Source of the DNA: a virus
Reading direction: 5' to 3' (one strand)
IMG/VR virus record: IMGVR_UViG_3300043449_002510
Location: 1 to 64,000 of that record
Length of the DNA: 64,000 nt
The notes beneath the pieces were generated by a model. It saw nothing but the letters and a program-made list of their open reading frames with translations. It did no database searches and was not told the DNA's origin. A program made the position numbers and the translations under genes. This document shows positions 4,814 to 14,755 of this stretch, piece by piece (positions within the stretch are counted from its first letter, which is position 1; each line of letters begins with the position of its first letter).

Positions 4814-5494
4814 ATGTCCAAAATTAAACGCCCAAAATTTGAAGACTGTTTAGATTTAATAAATATAGAAATAAATAAAAGAAAATCAAAATGGAATTTG
4901 TCTTCCATTGCTTGGATGGACTTTGATGATGTTTCTCAAATTATTAGATTTCATATACATCAAAAGTGGAAGCAATACAATCCTGAAAAACCATTACAAC
5001 CATGGGTTAGCATAATAATAACTAATCAGTTAAGAAATTTAATAAGAAATCATTATACAAATTATGCTAGACCATGTTTAAGATGTGATGCCGCTATTGA
5101 TAGTGATGGTTGCAAAATTTATAAAGAACAATGCGAATCTTGTCCACTTTATTCTCATTGGAAAAAACATAAACAACCTGCTACTTTTGTAAAACTTCCC
5201 GTTTCAATAGAAAATCACAATTATGAAGTTCATAGCATAGAAGACAATCATTCATATGGAGCAGAAGATATTCAAAAACTTCATGATATAATGAAAAAAA
5301 TATTAAAACCAATAGAATATCAAGTTTACAAAGGTTTATATATTGACCATTTGGATGAAGCTGCCGTTGCTAAAAAATTAGGTTTTATTTCAAATGAAAA
5401 AGGAAGGTCTCCCGGCTATAGACAAATTAAAAATATAACTAAATCAATAATCATAAAAGCAAAAACTTATATAGAAAAAGAAGGTTTAGATTAA
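4814..5494 (+). CDS. Sigma-70-like factor with Cys-rich insert
   Basis: 226 residues. Residues 36-80 resemble sigma region 2: an acidic DFDDVSQ segment, then KPLQPWVSIIITNQLRNLIRN, like the core-binding and -10 helices of phage late sigma factors such as T4 gp55. Residues 88-115 insert a probable zinc site (C-L-R-C, then C and C-x2-C-P-L-Y). The C-terminal part, LKPIEYQVY..LDEAAVAKKLG, looks like a region 4 helix-turn-helix. It is the obvious candidate to read the AGTGTA late motif. Tightly coupled to the genes on both sides (one-base gaps). The assignment rests on pattern recognition, so a structural check would be decisive. Confidence 0.6.
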   Translation: MSKIKRPKFEDCLDLINIEINKRKSKWNLSSIAWMDFDDVSQIIRFHIHQKWKQYNPEKPLQPWVSIIITNQLRNLIRNHYTNYARPCLRCDAAIDSDGCKIYKEQCESCPLYSHWKKHKQPATFVKLPVSIENHNYEVHSIEDNHSYGAEDIQKLHDIMKKILKPIEYQVYKGLYIDHLDEAAVAKKLGFISNEKGRSPGYRQIKNITKSIIIKAKTYIEKEGLD

Positions 5495-5495
5495 T

Positions 5496-6602
5496 ATGGA
5501 AACTCCAAAAGAATTAGAGCTAACTCCAGAACAAGAAAAACAAATGCTAGATCTTTGGAATAAAAATCCAAGTTCTCCCCCAGGATTAAAAGAAATTACG
5601 AAAGAAATTTTTGGTGGCGATTTTGACGGCAGAAGCGCTCAAGGAAGAGCGGTAAAAAAATCATTGTTAAAATTTAATCTTCGAGCAAAAGCAACAAGCG
5701 ATTATACTCCTAAAACGGCGGAATTTCAATTAACAGAAGATCAGAAACAATTTATTATTAATAATGTTTCTACAATGAATTCTTTAGAGATTTCAAAAAT
5801 TCTTTTTCAAAATCCAACCCTCACTAATTTAAATGTTGAAACTCGTGCTGTAAATGATTTTGTAAAAACTCTAGATACAAAAGTTGTTTACAATCAAAGT
5901 CAAAATGAAGATATTCCAACCGAGGATTATCAGCCGCCTGCTACCTTAGAAAAAGTATTAAGAAGAGTTAATAAATATGTTAATTGCAATTTAGATAAAG
6001 AAAAACTCAATAATAATCAAAAAAAAGGATTAGAGGCCTTAATTAACTATCTTCATACATTTAGATTCATCAAACAAATGAATACTTATGATAGTCAAGA
6101 TGATAGAACCCTTTGTGAAGATGCTTTTATTCGTTATACTTACGATAAACCAGATTTAAATCAAGAAGAGGTAGATCAATATATTGAACTTTCTAATCAA
6201 GTTGTTCAAGGATTTAAAGTTCTCAGAAGAAGTGAAAGAATGCAATTCGCGCTTGAACAAATCACCGGTAATGACCCAGAAACAATGAAGGTTTCTATGG
6301 GTCTTGTAGAAGCAATTGGAAAAGCTAGTACTGAATACGATCAATGTATTAAACGCCAACAAAAATTATTAGAAGATTTAAAAGAAAAAAGAAGTACAAG
6401 ACTTTCAAAACAAATAAAAGAAACCGCATCCATTTTAAATCTTGTTCAACTATGGCGAGACGAAGAGGAACGGATAAAGATGATAAAATATGCTGAGATT
6501 GAACAACAAGCCATAGCTCAAGAAGTTGAAAAATTAACTAGTATGGATGAAATAAAAGCTAGAATATTTGGATTAGATAAAAATGAAATTCTAAATGGCT
6601 AA
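5496..6602 (+). CDS. Possible small terminase / DNA-binding protein
   Basis: 368 residues, mostly helical. Residues 1-60 and 80-125 each look like a helix-turn-helix (first copy FDGRSAQGRAVKKSL, second MNSLEISKILFQNPTL), followed by a long helical and coiled-coil region (residues 270-350). It lies two genes upstream of the large terminase in one tight operon, where a small terminase would be expected. I saw no ATPase or nuclease motif. The alternative is another sequence-specific DNA-binding protein. Overlaps the next gene by eight bases. Confidence 0.4.
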   Translation: METPKELELTPEQEKQMLDLWNKNPSSPPGLKEITKEIFGGDFDGRSAQGRAVKKSLLKFNLRAKATSDYTPKTAEFQLTEDQKQFIINNVSTMNSLEISKILFQNPTLTNLNVETRAVNDFVKTLDTKVVYNQSQNEDIPTEDYQPPATLEKVLRRVNKYVNCNLDKEKLNNNQKKGLEALINYLHTFRFIKQMNTYDSQDDRTLCEDAFIRYTYDKPDLNQEEVDQYIELSNQVVQGFKVLRRSERMQFALEQITGNDPETMKVSMGLVEAIGKASTEYDQCIKRQQKLLEDLKEKRSTRLSKQIKETASILNLVQLWRDEEERIKMIKYAEIEQQAIAQEVEKLTSMDEIKARIFGLDKNEILNG

Positions 6603-7524
6603 TATGGAAGTTATATGCAAGATTTGTCAATTAAAGTTTGATAGCGATTTATCTTTCCATGCCCATTTAAAATCTCATAAAATTAGACAGGCTGAATATT
6701 ATCAAACTCATTATCCTAGATATGATAAATTTGATAAATCAATTATAAAATTTAAAAATAAAGAACAATATTTTAATACTGAGTTTAATTCAAGATTATC
6801 TTTTAAAAATTGGATTTTATCTGCTTCTTCAATAATTGCAGAATCTTATTCAAAAGAAGTTCTTTTAAAAAGAAAAGAAAAAGGCAAAATAAAATTTGCT
6901 CCCACTCAAGTTGAACTAAAAACAATGATGATGCCGGGAATTAAATTTATTAACGAAAAAATAAAAAATTATAATAACTTTTGTAAAGAGTTGGGGCTTG
7001 AAATTAAATTCTCAAAAGAATCTTTAAATGAAAATAATTTTAAAAATATAACTAATAAATATATTTTTACAGATTCGAGAGAACAAAAAGCTTTGGAGTT
7101 TGATAATCGTACAAGAGTCAAGGGTATGTCTTTTGGTGATTATAGAATGAAAGATTCTTCTATTTATATAGAAAGAAAATCAATAAATGATGCTTGGGGA
7201 ACTTTAACTGGAGGATATGAAAGATTTGAAAAGGAAATTATTAGAGCGAAAGAAGCTGAAGGTTATTTAGTTATTTTAGTTGAAGGTCCGTTTAATGAAT
7301 TAGAAAAATTTCCGACTCAAAGACAAGTTTATGGAAAAATTAAAATTCCTGTAGAATTTTTATATCATAATATTAGAGAGCTTTGTCAAAAATATAATCA
7401 TATTCAATTTTTATTTGTTAAAAATAGAGAAGAAGCAAGTAGAGTTATACAAAAAATTTTTGCAGCTGACGAACAAGTTAAAGATGTTGATCTTCAATAT
7501 CTTTACGACATAGGAAAATTATAA
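6595..7524 (+). CDS. ERCC4-type nuclease with N-terminal C2H2 finger
   Basis: 309 residues. A C2H2 zinc finger occupies residues 8-28 (C8, C11, H24, H28). The C-terminal half is an ERCC4/XPF-type nuclease: D160-S-R-E-Q, then E193-R-K-S-I-N-D, matching the family's GDx(n)ERKxxxD active site, followed by YERFEKEI and a LVILVEG strand. ERCC4 nucleases cut branched or structured DNA. Placed directly before, and overlapping by one base, the large terminase gene, so resolving replication branches before packaging is a reasonable idea, though inferred. The second Met (residue 4) is an alternative start. Confidence 0.75.
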   Translation: MANMEVICKICQLKFDSDLSFHAHLKSHKIRQAEYYQTHYPRYDKFDKSIIKFKNKEQYFNTEFNSRLSFKNWILSASSIIAESYSKEVLLKRKEKGKIKFAPTQVELKTMMMPGIKFINEKIKNYNNFCKELGLEIKFSKESLNENNFKNITNKYIFTDSREQKALEFDNRTRVKGMSFGDYRMKDSSIYIERKSINDAWGTLTGGYERFEKEIIRAKEAEGYLVILVEGPFNELEKFPTQRQVYGKIKIPVEFLYHNIRELCQKYNHIQFLFVKNREEASRVIQKIFAADEQVKDVDLQYLYDIGKL

Positions 7525-9368
7525 TGTGGTATAGTCCTCCTAAATACGAAAAAAATATAATAGATGTAAATAAAGATTTTTTAAATCTAAAGGGTGAGCT
7601 TGACGAAAAACAAGCTAGAATAACTTTAGCAAAATTTCTTTATAGAAATATTGGCTTTACGACAGAGCTTTTAACAGGAATAAAACTTTATCCAGATCAA
7701 GTTATCAACATCAAAGGAATGTTGAACAGCAACTATACTATGTGTGTTTGGGGACGTGGTTTAGGAAAAACATTTTCAGCGGCAATGTTTTGTATTTTAC
7801 AAAGTATATTCTTTCCAAAGTCAAAAATTCTTATAGCTGGCCCCACATTTAGAACTGCGCGTTTTATATTCAATTATATTGAAAAAACTTGTGATAGCCC
7901 TGGGGCTCAAATGTTATTTCAAGCAATGGGAGTTAAATCAAAGAGAAATGATGAATTTAGATGGAATATTAATGGTGGAGAAATCGTCGCGATCCCTCTT
8001 AATGGAGAAAAGATTCGTGGTTTTCGTGCGAATGTACTTGTTATTGATGAATTTCTTTTAATGAGCGAAGATATCGTGGAGAAAGTTTTAATGCCATTCC
8101 TTTTAGCTCCACAAGATATTGATGAAAGACAAAGAATACGCAGAAAAGAAGATGAATTAATTAGAAGGGGTCTTTTAAAAGAAGAGGATAAAATGAAATT
8201 TCCTAATAAGGCAAAATTCATTGGACTTTCTTCCGCCAGCTATACTTGCGAATTTTTATATAAAAAATATGACGAATTCATAAAAAAAATATATGATCCA
8301 AGTATGCCAGAAACTGGAGAAAAATATTTTATTAGTCAGTTAGCTTGGAATGCTATTCCAGAAGATCGTATAGATAAATCAATTATTGAATTAGCGAGTA
8401 GTAATGAATCTAATCAAGCAACTTTCAAACGCGAATATGGCGCTCAATTTATTGATGGTTCTGATAGTTATTTTTCAATGAAGAAAATGTTGGAATGTTC
8501 AGTTCCAGATGGTGAATCTCCTTCTATACAAATTAAAGGAGAAAAAGATAAAAAATATATTTTAGCAATTGATCCAAACTTTTCCAATTCTCCTACTGCC
8601 GACCATTTTGCAATGTGTTTAATAGAAATGGATGAAGATCCAAATAAAATTTCTGGAACAGTTATCCATAATTATGCAAAAGCAGGAAAAGATTTAAAAG
8701 ATCATATTAAATATTTTTATTATTTAATAAAAAATTTTAATATAGAAATGATTATTATTGATTATGCTGGTTATCAATTCATTGAATCAGCTAATGAAAG
8801 CGAATGGTTTAAAAAAGATAAAATAGAAATTAAAATTTTTGAATTTTATGCAGAAAAAGACGGATCTGAATTAGAAGATCAATTAAAAAATGCAAGAAGG
8901 CTTTATAATAAAGAAATTAATAGAATTGCTTTTACTCAATATTTTACTACTGACTTTATTAGAAAAGGTAACGAATGGTTGCAAGGATCTATCGATTATA
9001 AAAAAATATGGTTTGGCTCTAATATAAAAGCCGATGCTTCAACTTTTGATAAAGCAATATCTACAGAGATGGGAGAAGATTTAAAATTGGTTGATGAAGA
9101 TTCCTTGGGAGATTTAATAGATGAACAAGAAGTTTTAATGAGGCAAACAAAATATCAATGCGCGTCTATAGAAGTAAAATCTACGGCAAAAGGTACTCAA
9201 AGCTTTGATCTTCCACAAATCATGAAAAGAGATCATTCTGCCAACAGAATGAGAAGAGATAGTTATACTGCCTTAATGTTGGGTTGTTGGGGAATGAAGT
9301 GCTATAAAGACATTACCAAAGTCACTGAAAATGATTCTCAATCGACATTTGAACCTATTTTTCTTTAA
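7524..9368 (+). CDS. terL: Terminase large subunit
   Basis: 614 residues, a normal length. The ATPase has Walker A WGRGLGKT (ending at residue 83) and Walker B VLVIDEF (171-177). The C-terminal RNase H-like nuclease shows ILAIDPNFS (Asp350) and IIIDYAG (Asp413), the first two metal-binding acids of the family. The protein drives DNA into the prohead through the portal and cuts concatemers. The start overlaps the stop of the ERCC4 gene (taATGtgg type coupling). The portal gene is separated from it by an inserted fibre gene, which is unusual. Confidence 0.9.
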   Translation: MWYSPPKYEKNIIDVNKDFLNLKGELDEKQARITLAKFLYRNIGFTTELLTGIKLYPDQVINIKGMLNSNYTMCVWGRGLGKTFSAAMFCILQSIFFPKSKILIAGPTFRTARFIFNYIEKTCDSPGAQMLFQAMGVKSKRNDEFRWNINGGEIVAIPLNGEKIRGFRANVLVIDEFLLMSEDIVEKVLMPFLLAPQDIDERQRIRRKEDELIRRGLLKEEDKMKFPNKAKFIGLSSASYTCEFLYKKYDEFIKKIYDPSMPETGEKYFISQLAWNAIPEDRIDKSIIELASSNESNQATFKREYGAQFIDGSDSYFSMKKMLECSVPDGESPSIQIKGEKDKKYILAIDPNFSNSPTADHFAMCLIEMDEDPNKISGTVIHNYAKAGKDLKDHIKYFYYLIKNFNIEMIIIDYAGYQFIESANESEWFKKDKIEIKIFEFYAEKDGSELEDQLKNARRLYNKEINRIAFTQYFTTDFIRKGNEWLQGSIDYKKIWFGSNIKADASTFDKAISTEMGEDLKLVDEDSLGDLIDEQEVLMRQTKYQCASIEVKSTAKGTQSFDLPQIMKRDHSANRMRRDSYTALMLGCWGMKCYKDITKVTENDSQSTFEPIFL

Positions 9369-9370
9369 AA

Positions 9371-9382
9371 AGTGTATTTACA
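9371..9382 (+). promoter_or_regulatory. Putative late promoter AGTGTATTTACA
   Basis: AGTGTA motif two bases after the terminase stop and 42 bases before the collagen-like fibre gene. GTGTA-TT-TACAC is itself a short palindrome. Confidence 0.5.
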
Positions 9383-9418
9383 CATAAATTAATATAATAA
9401 ATTGGACTAAGGAATCAA

Positions 9419-11863
9419 ATGGATAGTTTAATTAGATTAAATCAAATTTATCAACCAGAATTATCTGGATACATTGCCAGTATAGTAAATTCTTTGTTGA
9501 CTTTTAACACTTCTGGTGATATAATTCCTTCTGGATCTGGAATAAAAAATCTCGGATCCGAAACGAATTATTATAAAAATCTTTATGTTAATGGAATTTC
9601 CGTCCCTTCTGGTAGTGGAATTACAATTGGAAATACTTTCTTTACTGCTTATTCTTCTGGCGGAGCAGGAATAGTTCAAGTTGGTGATTATAAAATAACT
9701 TCTTCTGGAAATTTTATTTCTATTCAAGGACCACAAGGTATTCAAGGTCCAACTGGCGCAACTGGAGAAAAAGGAGCAACGGGAATAGGAATAACTGGCG
9801 TTAATTATAATCAATTAAATTATGAATTAACTTTTAATTTATCAAATAATACAAATCAAATAGTCAATATTCCTCCATTAAGTGGAGCAACTGGAATTAG
9901 TATAACTGGTTTTTATAAAAGTGGTAATTTCATTTATCCTCAATTTGATAATTTTAAAGGAATTGGAGAGGCTATAGAATTACCGAGTGGGGCGCAAGGG
10001 ATTCAAGGTGCCCCGGGGACAGTCACTTTATATTTTAATTCTGGAACAGGATTAAATTCAGGTTCTTTTTCCGAGGTTGAGTTTCCTAAATTTGTACAAA
10101 TAAAAGAATATTATACTGAAGATCCATATCCTCCAATTTCTTTGATGAGAGGAATGTCTTATACATTTAATTCTTCTGGATTGTATACTCATCAAATAAC
10201 TGAATTAGATTATATATTAATAACTGGAATTTTAAATAATCCAAATGTGCCAATTGATATAATTGGCTCTTTAGTAAATTATTATTCTGACCCACTAAAC
10301 GGAACTGGATATTGGAGGGTTTCTTTTTTCGATTCTGGAGCTGCAACTGGAATATATAGCGGCTTGTACGATAGTGAAACAGGATTTTTTAACGCGATAT
10401 CTGGGAAAAATAATGAAATATATGGAAGCGATTTCTATACTGACATCTATAGAACTTCATTAACTTTTAATACAAAATTCACAGCAAAAGATCAATACAA
10501 ATATGGTTTCGTTGTTTATTCATTAGGAGAATTAGGGGATGAGGCATTAAACAACGGATCAATTGAAGGTTCCAAATCGATAGCTATAATTGTTGGTGAC
10601 ACTTATGTTTCTTCTGGAGTTGGACCTAGAGGCCCAATTGGACCTCAAGGCACAGAAGGTCCTCCGGGAACTGGAGTGGGTCCAAAAGGAGACCCAGGAG
10701 CCGGAATTATAGCTATAAATCAAGGAGATTTTCAAATACAATTTGTTTTTGCGGACGATACTGTTTCCGACTGGATTAATTTGCCTCAAGGTGGTCCTTC
10801 TGGCGCACAAGGCCCACCGGGATCTTTAATAAATTATTTCAGTGGAGAATACTCTTCAAATATTATTTATAAGTTGAACGACACAGTATCTAGACTTGGT
10901 TCTACATACATATATACAGGTTCATCTCCTCAATCTGGATACATTCCAGAGAATGGAATTAATTGGCAATTACTTGCAAAAAGTGGAGAAAAAGGTCAAA
11001 CAGGCGCGACTGGAGAAAGAGGAATTGCTGATAAGTATAGTTCAAGTTTTAATGTAGTTTCTGGATTTCCGACTGGAATTGAAAGTTATCAATTCAATAT
11101 AACTGGGATTACGGTTGATGGAGTATCTCTTAGTGGAACTGGAGCTATTTTTAAAGTTGGACAAAAAATTTCATTTAAAAACTCTGGAATAAATGGATAT
11201 TCTTATACTCCATATCAAAACATAGTCGTTTCTTCAAACTCTATTAATAATTCATATTTTTATGGATCTATTAATAACTACAATTCTAATAGTGGAATTA
11301 TTAGTTTTACAGTGCTTTCTGGAGGAACTGGAATAATTAATTCTACAATATCTGGAGATTATTATTTATGGTACAATTATCAACATTCTACCATTAATTT
11401 AGGGGCTAATTTAATGAGTGGGGCAGTTGGTCCACAAGGTCCAATTGGCCCCCAAGGTCCAGCTGGAAATCCATCTTTATTAAGAAACTCTGGAATTTTA
11501 TATTTAGATCGCAATGTGGGAGGAAATTTTATTTTAAATCCTTCTGGTTTTGATGTATTTAATATTACAATAACTGGAGATGATACCGCTGGAAACACTC
11601 CGATAGGAATTGATTTTGATTGGGATTATTTTCAAACTGGAAAATGCGTTTTAGTTAGAATAAGAAATAGTGGTATTTCTAATGGAAACATTGATCCTCC
11701 TTTATTTTATTTTACGGGAGTAAATGGAGCTTCAATAAAATGGCCGGGTGAAATTTATACTAGACCTAATAGTGGAGAATTTTATATTTATTCAATATTA
11801 AGGTTTATGGACGAAGACGATCAATCTTTATGTTTTGGAACTTATTCTAATCCATATAAATAA
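9419..11863 (+). CDS. Collagen-like tail fibre / virion fibre
   Basis: 814 residues. Five Gly-X-Y collagenous segments interrupt beta-rich domains: codons near 9729-9780, 10621-10702, 10795-10820, 10982-11020 and 11422-11465 (for example GPQGPIGPQGPAG). Such stretches form trimeric helices in phage fibres. Residues 13-19, PELSGYI, match the N-terminus of the fibre gene at 23251, suggesting a shared virion-attachment tag. A Shine-Dalgarno-like AAGGA precedes the ATG. The position between large terminase and portal is odd for a fibre; a head fibre is therefore possible. Receptor unknown. Confidence 0.75.
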   Translation: MDSLIRLNQIYQPELSGYIASIVNSLLTFNTSGDIIPSGSGIKNLGSETNYYKNLYVNGISVPSGSGITIGNTFFTAYSSGGAGIVQVGDYKITSSGNFISIQGPQGIQGPTGATGEKGATGIGITGVNYNQLNYELTFNLSNNTNQIVNIPPLSGATGISITGFYKSGNFIYPQFDNFKGIGEAIELPSGAQGIQGAPGTVTLYFNSGTGLNSGSFSEVEFPKFVQIKEYYTEDPYPPISLMRGMSYTFNSSGLYTHQITELDYILITGILNNPNVPIDIIGSLVNYYSDPLNGTGYWRVSFFDSGAATGIYSGLYDSETGFFNAISGKNNEIYGSDFYTDIYRTSLTFNTKFTAKDQYKYGFVVYSLGELGDEALNNGSIEGSKSIAIIVGDTYVSSGVGPRGPIGPQGTEGPPGTGVGPKGDPGAGIIAINQGDFQIQFVFADDTVSDWINLPQGGPSGAQGPPGSLINYFSGEYSSNIIYKLNDTVSRLGSTYIYTGSSPQSGYIPENGINWQLLAKSGEKGQTGATGERGIADKYSSSFNVVSGFPTGIESYQFNITGITVDGVSLSGTGAIFKVGQKISFKNSGINGYSYTPYQNIVVSSNSINNSYFYGSINNYNSNSGIISFTVLSGGTGIINSTISGDYYLWYNYQHSTINLGANLMSGAVGPQGPIGPQGPAGNPSLLRNSGILYLDRNVGGNFILNPSGFDVFNITITGDDTAGNTPIGIDFDWDYFQTGKCVLVRIRNSGISNGNIDPPLFYFTGVNGASIKWPGEIYTRPNSGEFYIYSILRFMDEDDQSLCFGTYSNPYK

Positions 11864-11871
11864 TAAAATTT

Positions 11872-13986
11872 ATGAAAAAGAAAAAATCTTTAAAAAAGAT
11901 AGAAACAAATGCTGCTGAATCCAATGAATCTTCATTGGAGAACAAAAAAATAATTAAGAGAAATAAAAAAAGCAAAAGCTTTAATCCAGAAATGGTGGCT
12001 GAAGCTTCAGCTAATACAGATATGCGTCGTAATATATCTTCGACAATAGAGAGAACGGATAGGTTCAAAAATATTGATGATGGACTAGTTCCCTTTAGAA
12101 ATTCCAATGCTATATATGGCCCAGATAAATCAGCCGTAGACATTAGAGATGCCGTTATTTTGTGTCAAAAATGTTATTATAATTTTGCTCTTTTTAGAAA
12201 CATTATTGATTTAATGACTGAATTTTCTATTGATAATATTTACTTCAAAGGAGGAAATAAGCAATCAAGAGCCTTTTTTGATGCGTTATTTAAAAAAATA
12301 AACATTTGGGATCTCCAAGATAAATTTTATCGTGAGTATTATCGTAGTGGAAATGTTTTTATATATCGTTTTGATGCAGAAGTAAAACCTAACGATATTA
12401 GGAAATTAATTCAGAGTGTCGCTGCCAAAAAAGATCCATATGCCGACAAACGTGTTAGTCCAATTGGAGATCCAGTTTTAGATCAAAACAAAATAATGGG
12501 AGATCCAGGGTTAGACAAAAATAATCAAATGGGTTATCCAACCGGCTATCCAACCAACAAAAAAGCTCCAGAAAATCCTCTTTTACAACAGGGAGATGTT
12601 GAGTTGGAAATTGAGCCAATGAAAATGCCAGCCAGATATATAATTTTAAATCCTGCTGACATTAATATGTTGGGTACAGCGAACTTTTCTTATGGTATTT
12701 ATTATAAAATTTTAACTGAGTATGAAGTTTCTAGACTTCGCAATCTTCAAACAGAAGAAGATATTGAAGTTTTTAATTCTTTACCGACTTTTACAAAAGA
12801 TCAAATTCGTGCGGGTGTTCGTAGCGTTTATATACCATTAGATACTAAAAAAGTAAAAATAGTTTTTTATAAAAAACAAGACTATGAACCATTTGCAGTT
12901 CCAATGGGATATCCAGTTCTCGAAGATATAAATGCTAAAATTGAATTACGTCGTATTGATATGGCAATTTCAAGAACAATGCAGCAAATTATTTTATTAG
13001 TTACCGCTGGAACTGAACCAGAAAAAGGCGGTATCAATCAAAAAAATCTTGAAGCATTAAAAACTCTTTTCACTAATCAATCTGTTGGAAGAGTTTTGAT
13101 TGCTGATTATACAACAAAAGCGGAATTTATAGTTCCCAAAATTGCTGAACTTTTAGATCCTAAAAAATATGAAATTATTGATAAAGATATTAACGTTGGC
13201 CTCAATAATATTTTCTTGGGTGGAGAAAAATTTGCCAACCAACAAAAGAAAATAGAAATTTTTGTTAAAAGACTTGAGCAAGCAAAACAGGCTTTTTTAA
13301 ATAATTTCTTAATACCAGAAATTAAAAGAATATCAAAATCTCTTAATTTTAAAAGTTATCCAACTCCTTATTATGACGATACTCTTCAAAAGGATGATCC
13401 AGCTTATACCAAAATATATTCTCATCTCTTAGATATTGGTATATTGACTCCAGAGCAAGGTATCGAAGCAATACAAACCAATCGTTTACCAGAAATAGAC
13501 GAATTAGAAGAGGGTCAAAAAAGATATAAAAATCAGAGAGACGCTGGTCTTTATACTCCTTTGATTGGGGGTTCAAAAATGGGAGAGGCTGGTCGTCCAA
13601 CAGGCTCTTCTGCACCACAAACTACCAAAAAAGTTTCTCCAATGGGATCAAAAGCCAATGAAGAAAAGCCAGAAATGCAATTTAGTCTTTCTAAATTAAA
13701 AGACAATATGGCTTATTCTCAAAAAATCGAACAAGAAATTATTTCTTTTTTAAAGAAAAAACATAAAATTAAAAAATTATCTGAAACGCAATTATCAATT
13801 GCTTCAGAAGTTTTAAATGTCATTATTGCCAATGAGGAAGTTGAAAATTGGAAAAACTGTGTTGAAAAATACTGCAATGATCCGACCGACAAAAATCAAG
13901 AAAGAATAAATAAAATTCTTTCTATAGCTGCCGAACATCAAGTTGATACCTATATGGCTGCACTTTTATATGCAAGCAAAAAATGA
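11872..13986 (+). CDS. Portal protein
   Basis: 704 residues. The Lys-rich N-terminus (KKKKSLKKI) leads into a helical core with the portal-type segment CYYNFALFRNIIDLMTEFSI near residues 103-122, a FYREYYRSGNVFIYRFD motif near 150, and a long C-terminal helical region with RRIDMAISRTMQQIILLV typical of the portal crown approach. Its place, after the large terminase and before protease-scaffold and capsid, supports the call. Forms the dodecameric DNA channel at one capsid vertex. The 3' end (stop TGA) abuts the next ATG with no gap. Confidence 0.75.
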   Translation: MKKKKSLKKIETNAAESNESSLENKKIIKRNKKSKSFNPEMVAEASANTDMRRNISSTIERTDRFKNIDDGLVPFRNSNAIYGPDKSAVDIRDAVILCQKCYYNFALFRNIIDLMTEFSIDNIYFKGGNKQSRAFFDALFKKINIWDLQDKFYREYYRSGNVFIYRFDAEVKPNDIRKLIQSVAAKKDPYADKRVSPIGDPVLDQNKIMGDPGLDKNNQMGYPTGYPTNKKAPENPLLQQGDVELEIEPMKMPARYIILNPADINMLGTANFSYGIYYKILTEYEVSRLRNLQTEEDIEVFNSLPTFTKDQIRAGVRSVYIPLDTKKVKIVFYKKQDYEPFAVPMGYPVLEDINAKIELRRIDMAISRTMQQIILLVTAGTEPEKGGINQKNLEALKTLFTNQSVGRVLIADYTTKAEFIVPKIAELLDPKKYEIIDKDINVGLNNIFLGGEKFANQQKKIEIFVKRLEQAKQAFLNNFLIPEIKRISKSLNFKSYPTPYYDDTLQKDDPAYTKIYSHLLDIGILTPEQGIEAIQTNRLPEIDELEEGQKRYKNQRDAGLYTPLIGGSKMGEAGRPTGSSAPQTTKKVSPMGSKANEEKPEMQFSLSKLKDNMAYSQKIEQEIISFLKKKHKIKKLSETQLSIASEVLNVIIANEEVENWKNCVEKYCNDPTDKNQERINKILSIAAEHQVDTYMAALLYASKK

Positions 13987-14739
13987 ATGTCATTTCAAAC
14001 ATTTAATTTATTTAACTTTTTCCAACAGCCAAATACTGGAAAAATTCCAGAGCCTAATTCTTTTGTAACAATTCCTTCAATTGATTCTATAAAGAGTGGA
14101 AAAGTTGCTGATTATAACTGGTCTTTCCCTTATATAAACAGAAGTATACCAGAAGCAATCTTTAAATCAAATCAAGAAGGTGTATTTCCAATAAGTTTAT
14201 TTTCAGATGCACTTTTTGAAGGTTTAATTGGAATAAGAAGACCATTAATTTTTAATAATATATCAGGTGGATTCTATGAAGACATAAACAAAGAATTTTA
14301 TAATTTAAATATTTCTGGATATTTTTTCCCACATGAAAAAGACTTTTCTAATTCAAAAATTATTTTGTCTGGTCAAATAAAAGAAGACCCATCTCAATTA
14401 AATCTATTTAAAAATTATATTAGTGGGGAAATTTTAAGTGGCGGTTCTGACTTTAATATTTTAAATCAAAAAATATCCGGAGAAATAATTGATGCAAAAA
14501 CAAACTTTGGTAAATCTGAGATTAAAATTTCTGGCAAAATAAACGACGAAAGACCTTTTAAAAATATTAATTTTTTTAAAATAAGTGGAAATTTTTTCCC
14601 ATTACAAAAGGATTCAGCAAATATTGAATATGAAATAACTGGATATTCGGTTGGAATAAGTCCTCCTAAATATAACGTTGAAAAATCTGATGAAATTACT
14701 TCTTTAAATTATTATATAAGCGAGTATAGCGTAGAATAA
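13987..14739 (+). CDS. Virion-associated protein with ISG beta repeats
   Basis: 250 residues, not recognised. From about residue 90 it is built of roughly eight short repeats, each with [IL]SG-x-[IF] (NISGYFFP, ILSGQI, YISGEI, KISGEI, KISGKI, KISGNFFP) spaced about 20-25 residues, suggesting a stacked beta structure. It starts directly after the portal stop codon, so translation is likely coupled. A structural role near the portal or neck is plausible; no enzymatic motif seen. Confidence 0.6.
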   Translation: MSFQTFNLFNFFQQPNTGKIPEPNSFVTIPSIDSIKSGKVADYNWSFPYINRSIPEAIFKSNQEGVFPISLFSDALFEGLIGIRRPLIFNNISGGFYEDINKEFYNLNISGYFFPHEKDFSNSKIILSGQIKEDPSQLNLFKNYISGEILSGGSDFNILNQKISGEIIDAKTNFGKSEIKISGKINDERPFKNINFFKISGNFFPLQKDSANIEYEITGYSVGISPPKYNVEKSDEITSLNYYISEYSVE

Positions 14740-14755
14740 TAATTTAATATTAATT

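Noticed and set aside
11847-13618. Minus-strand frames over the portal gene
   Set aside because: Low-complexity reverse translations of AT-rich coding DNA; no promoter or neighbours on that strand.
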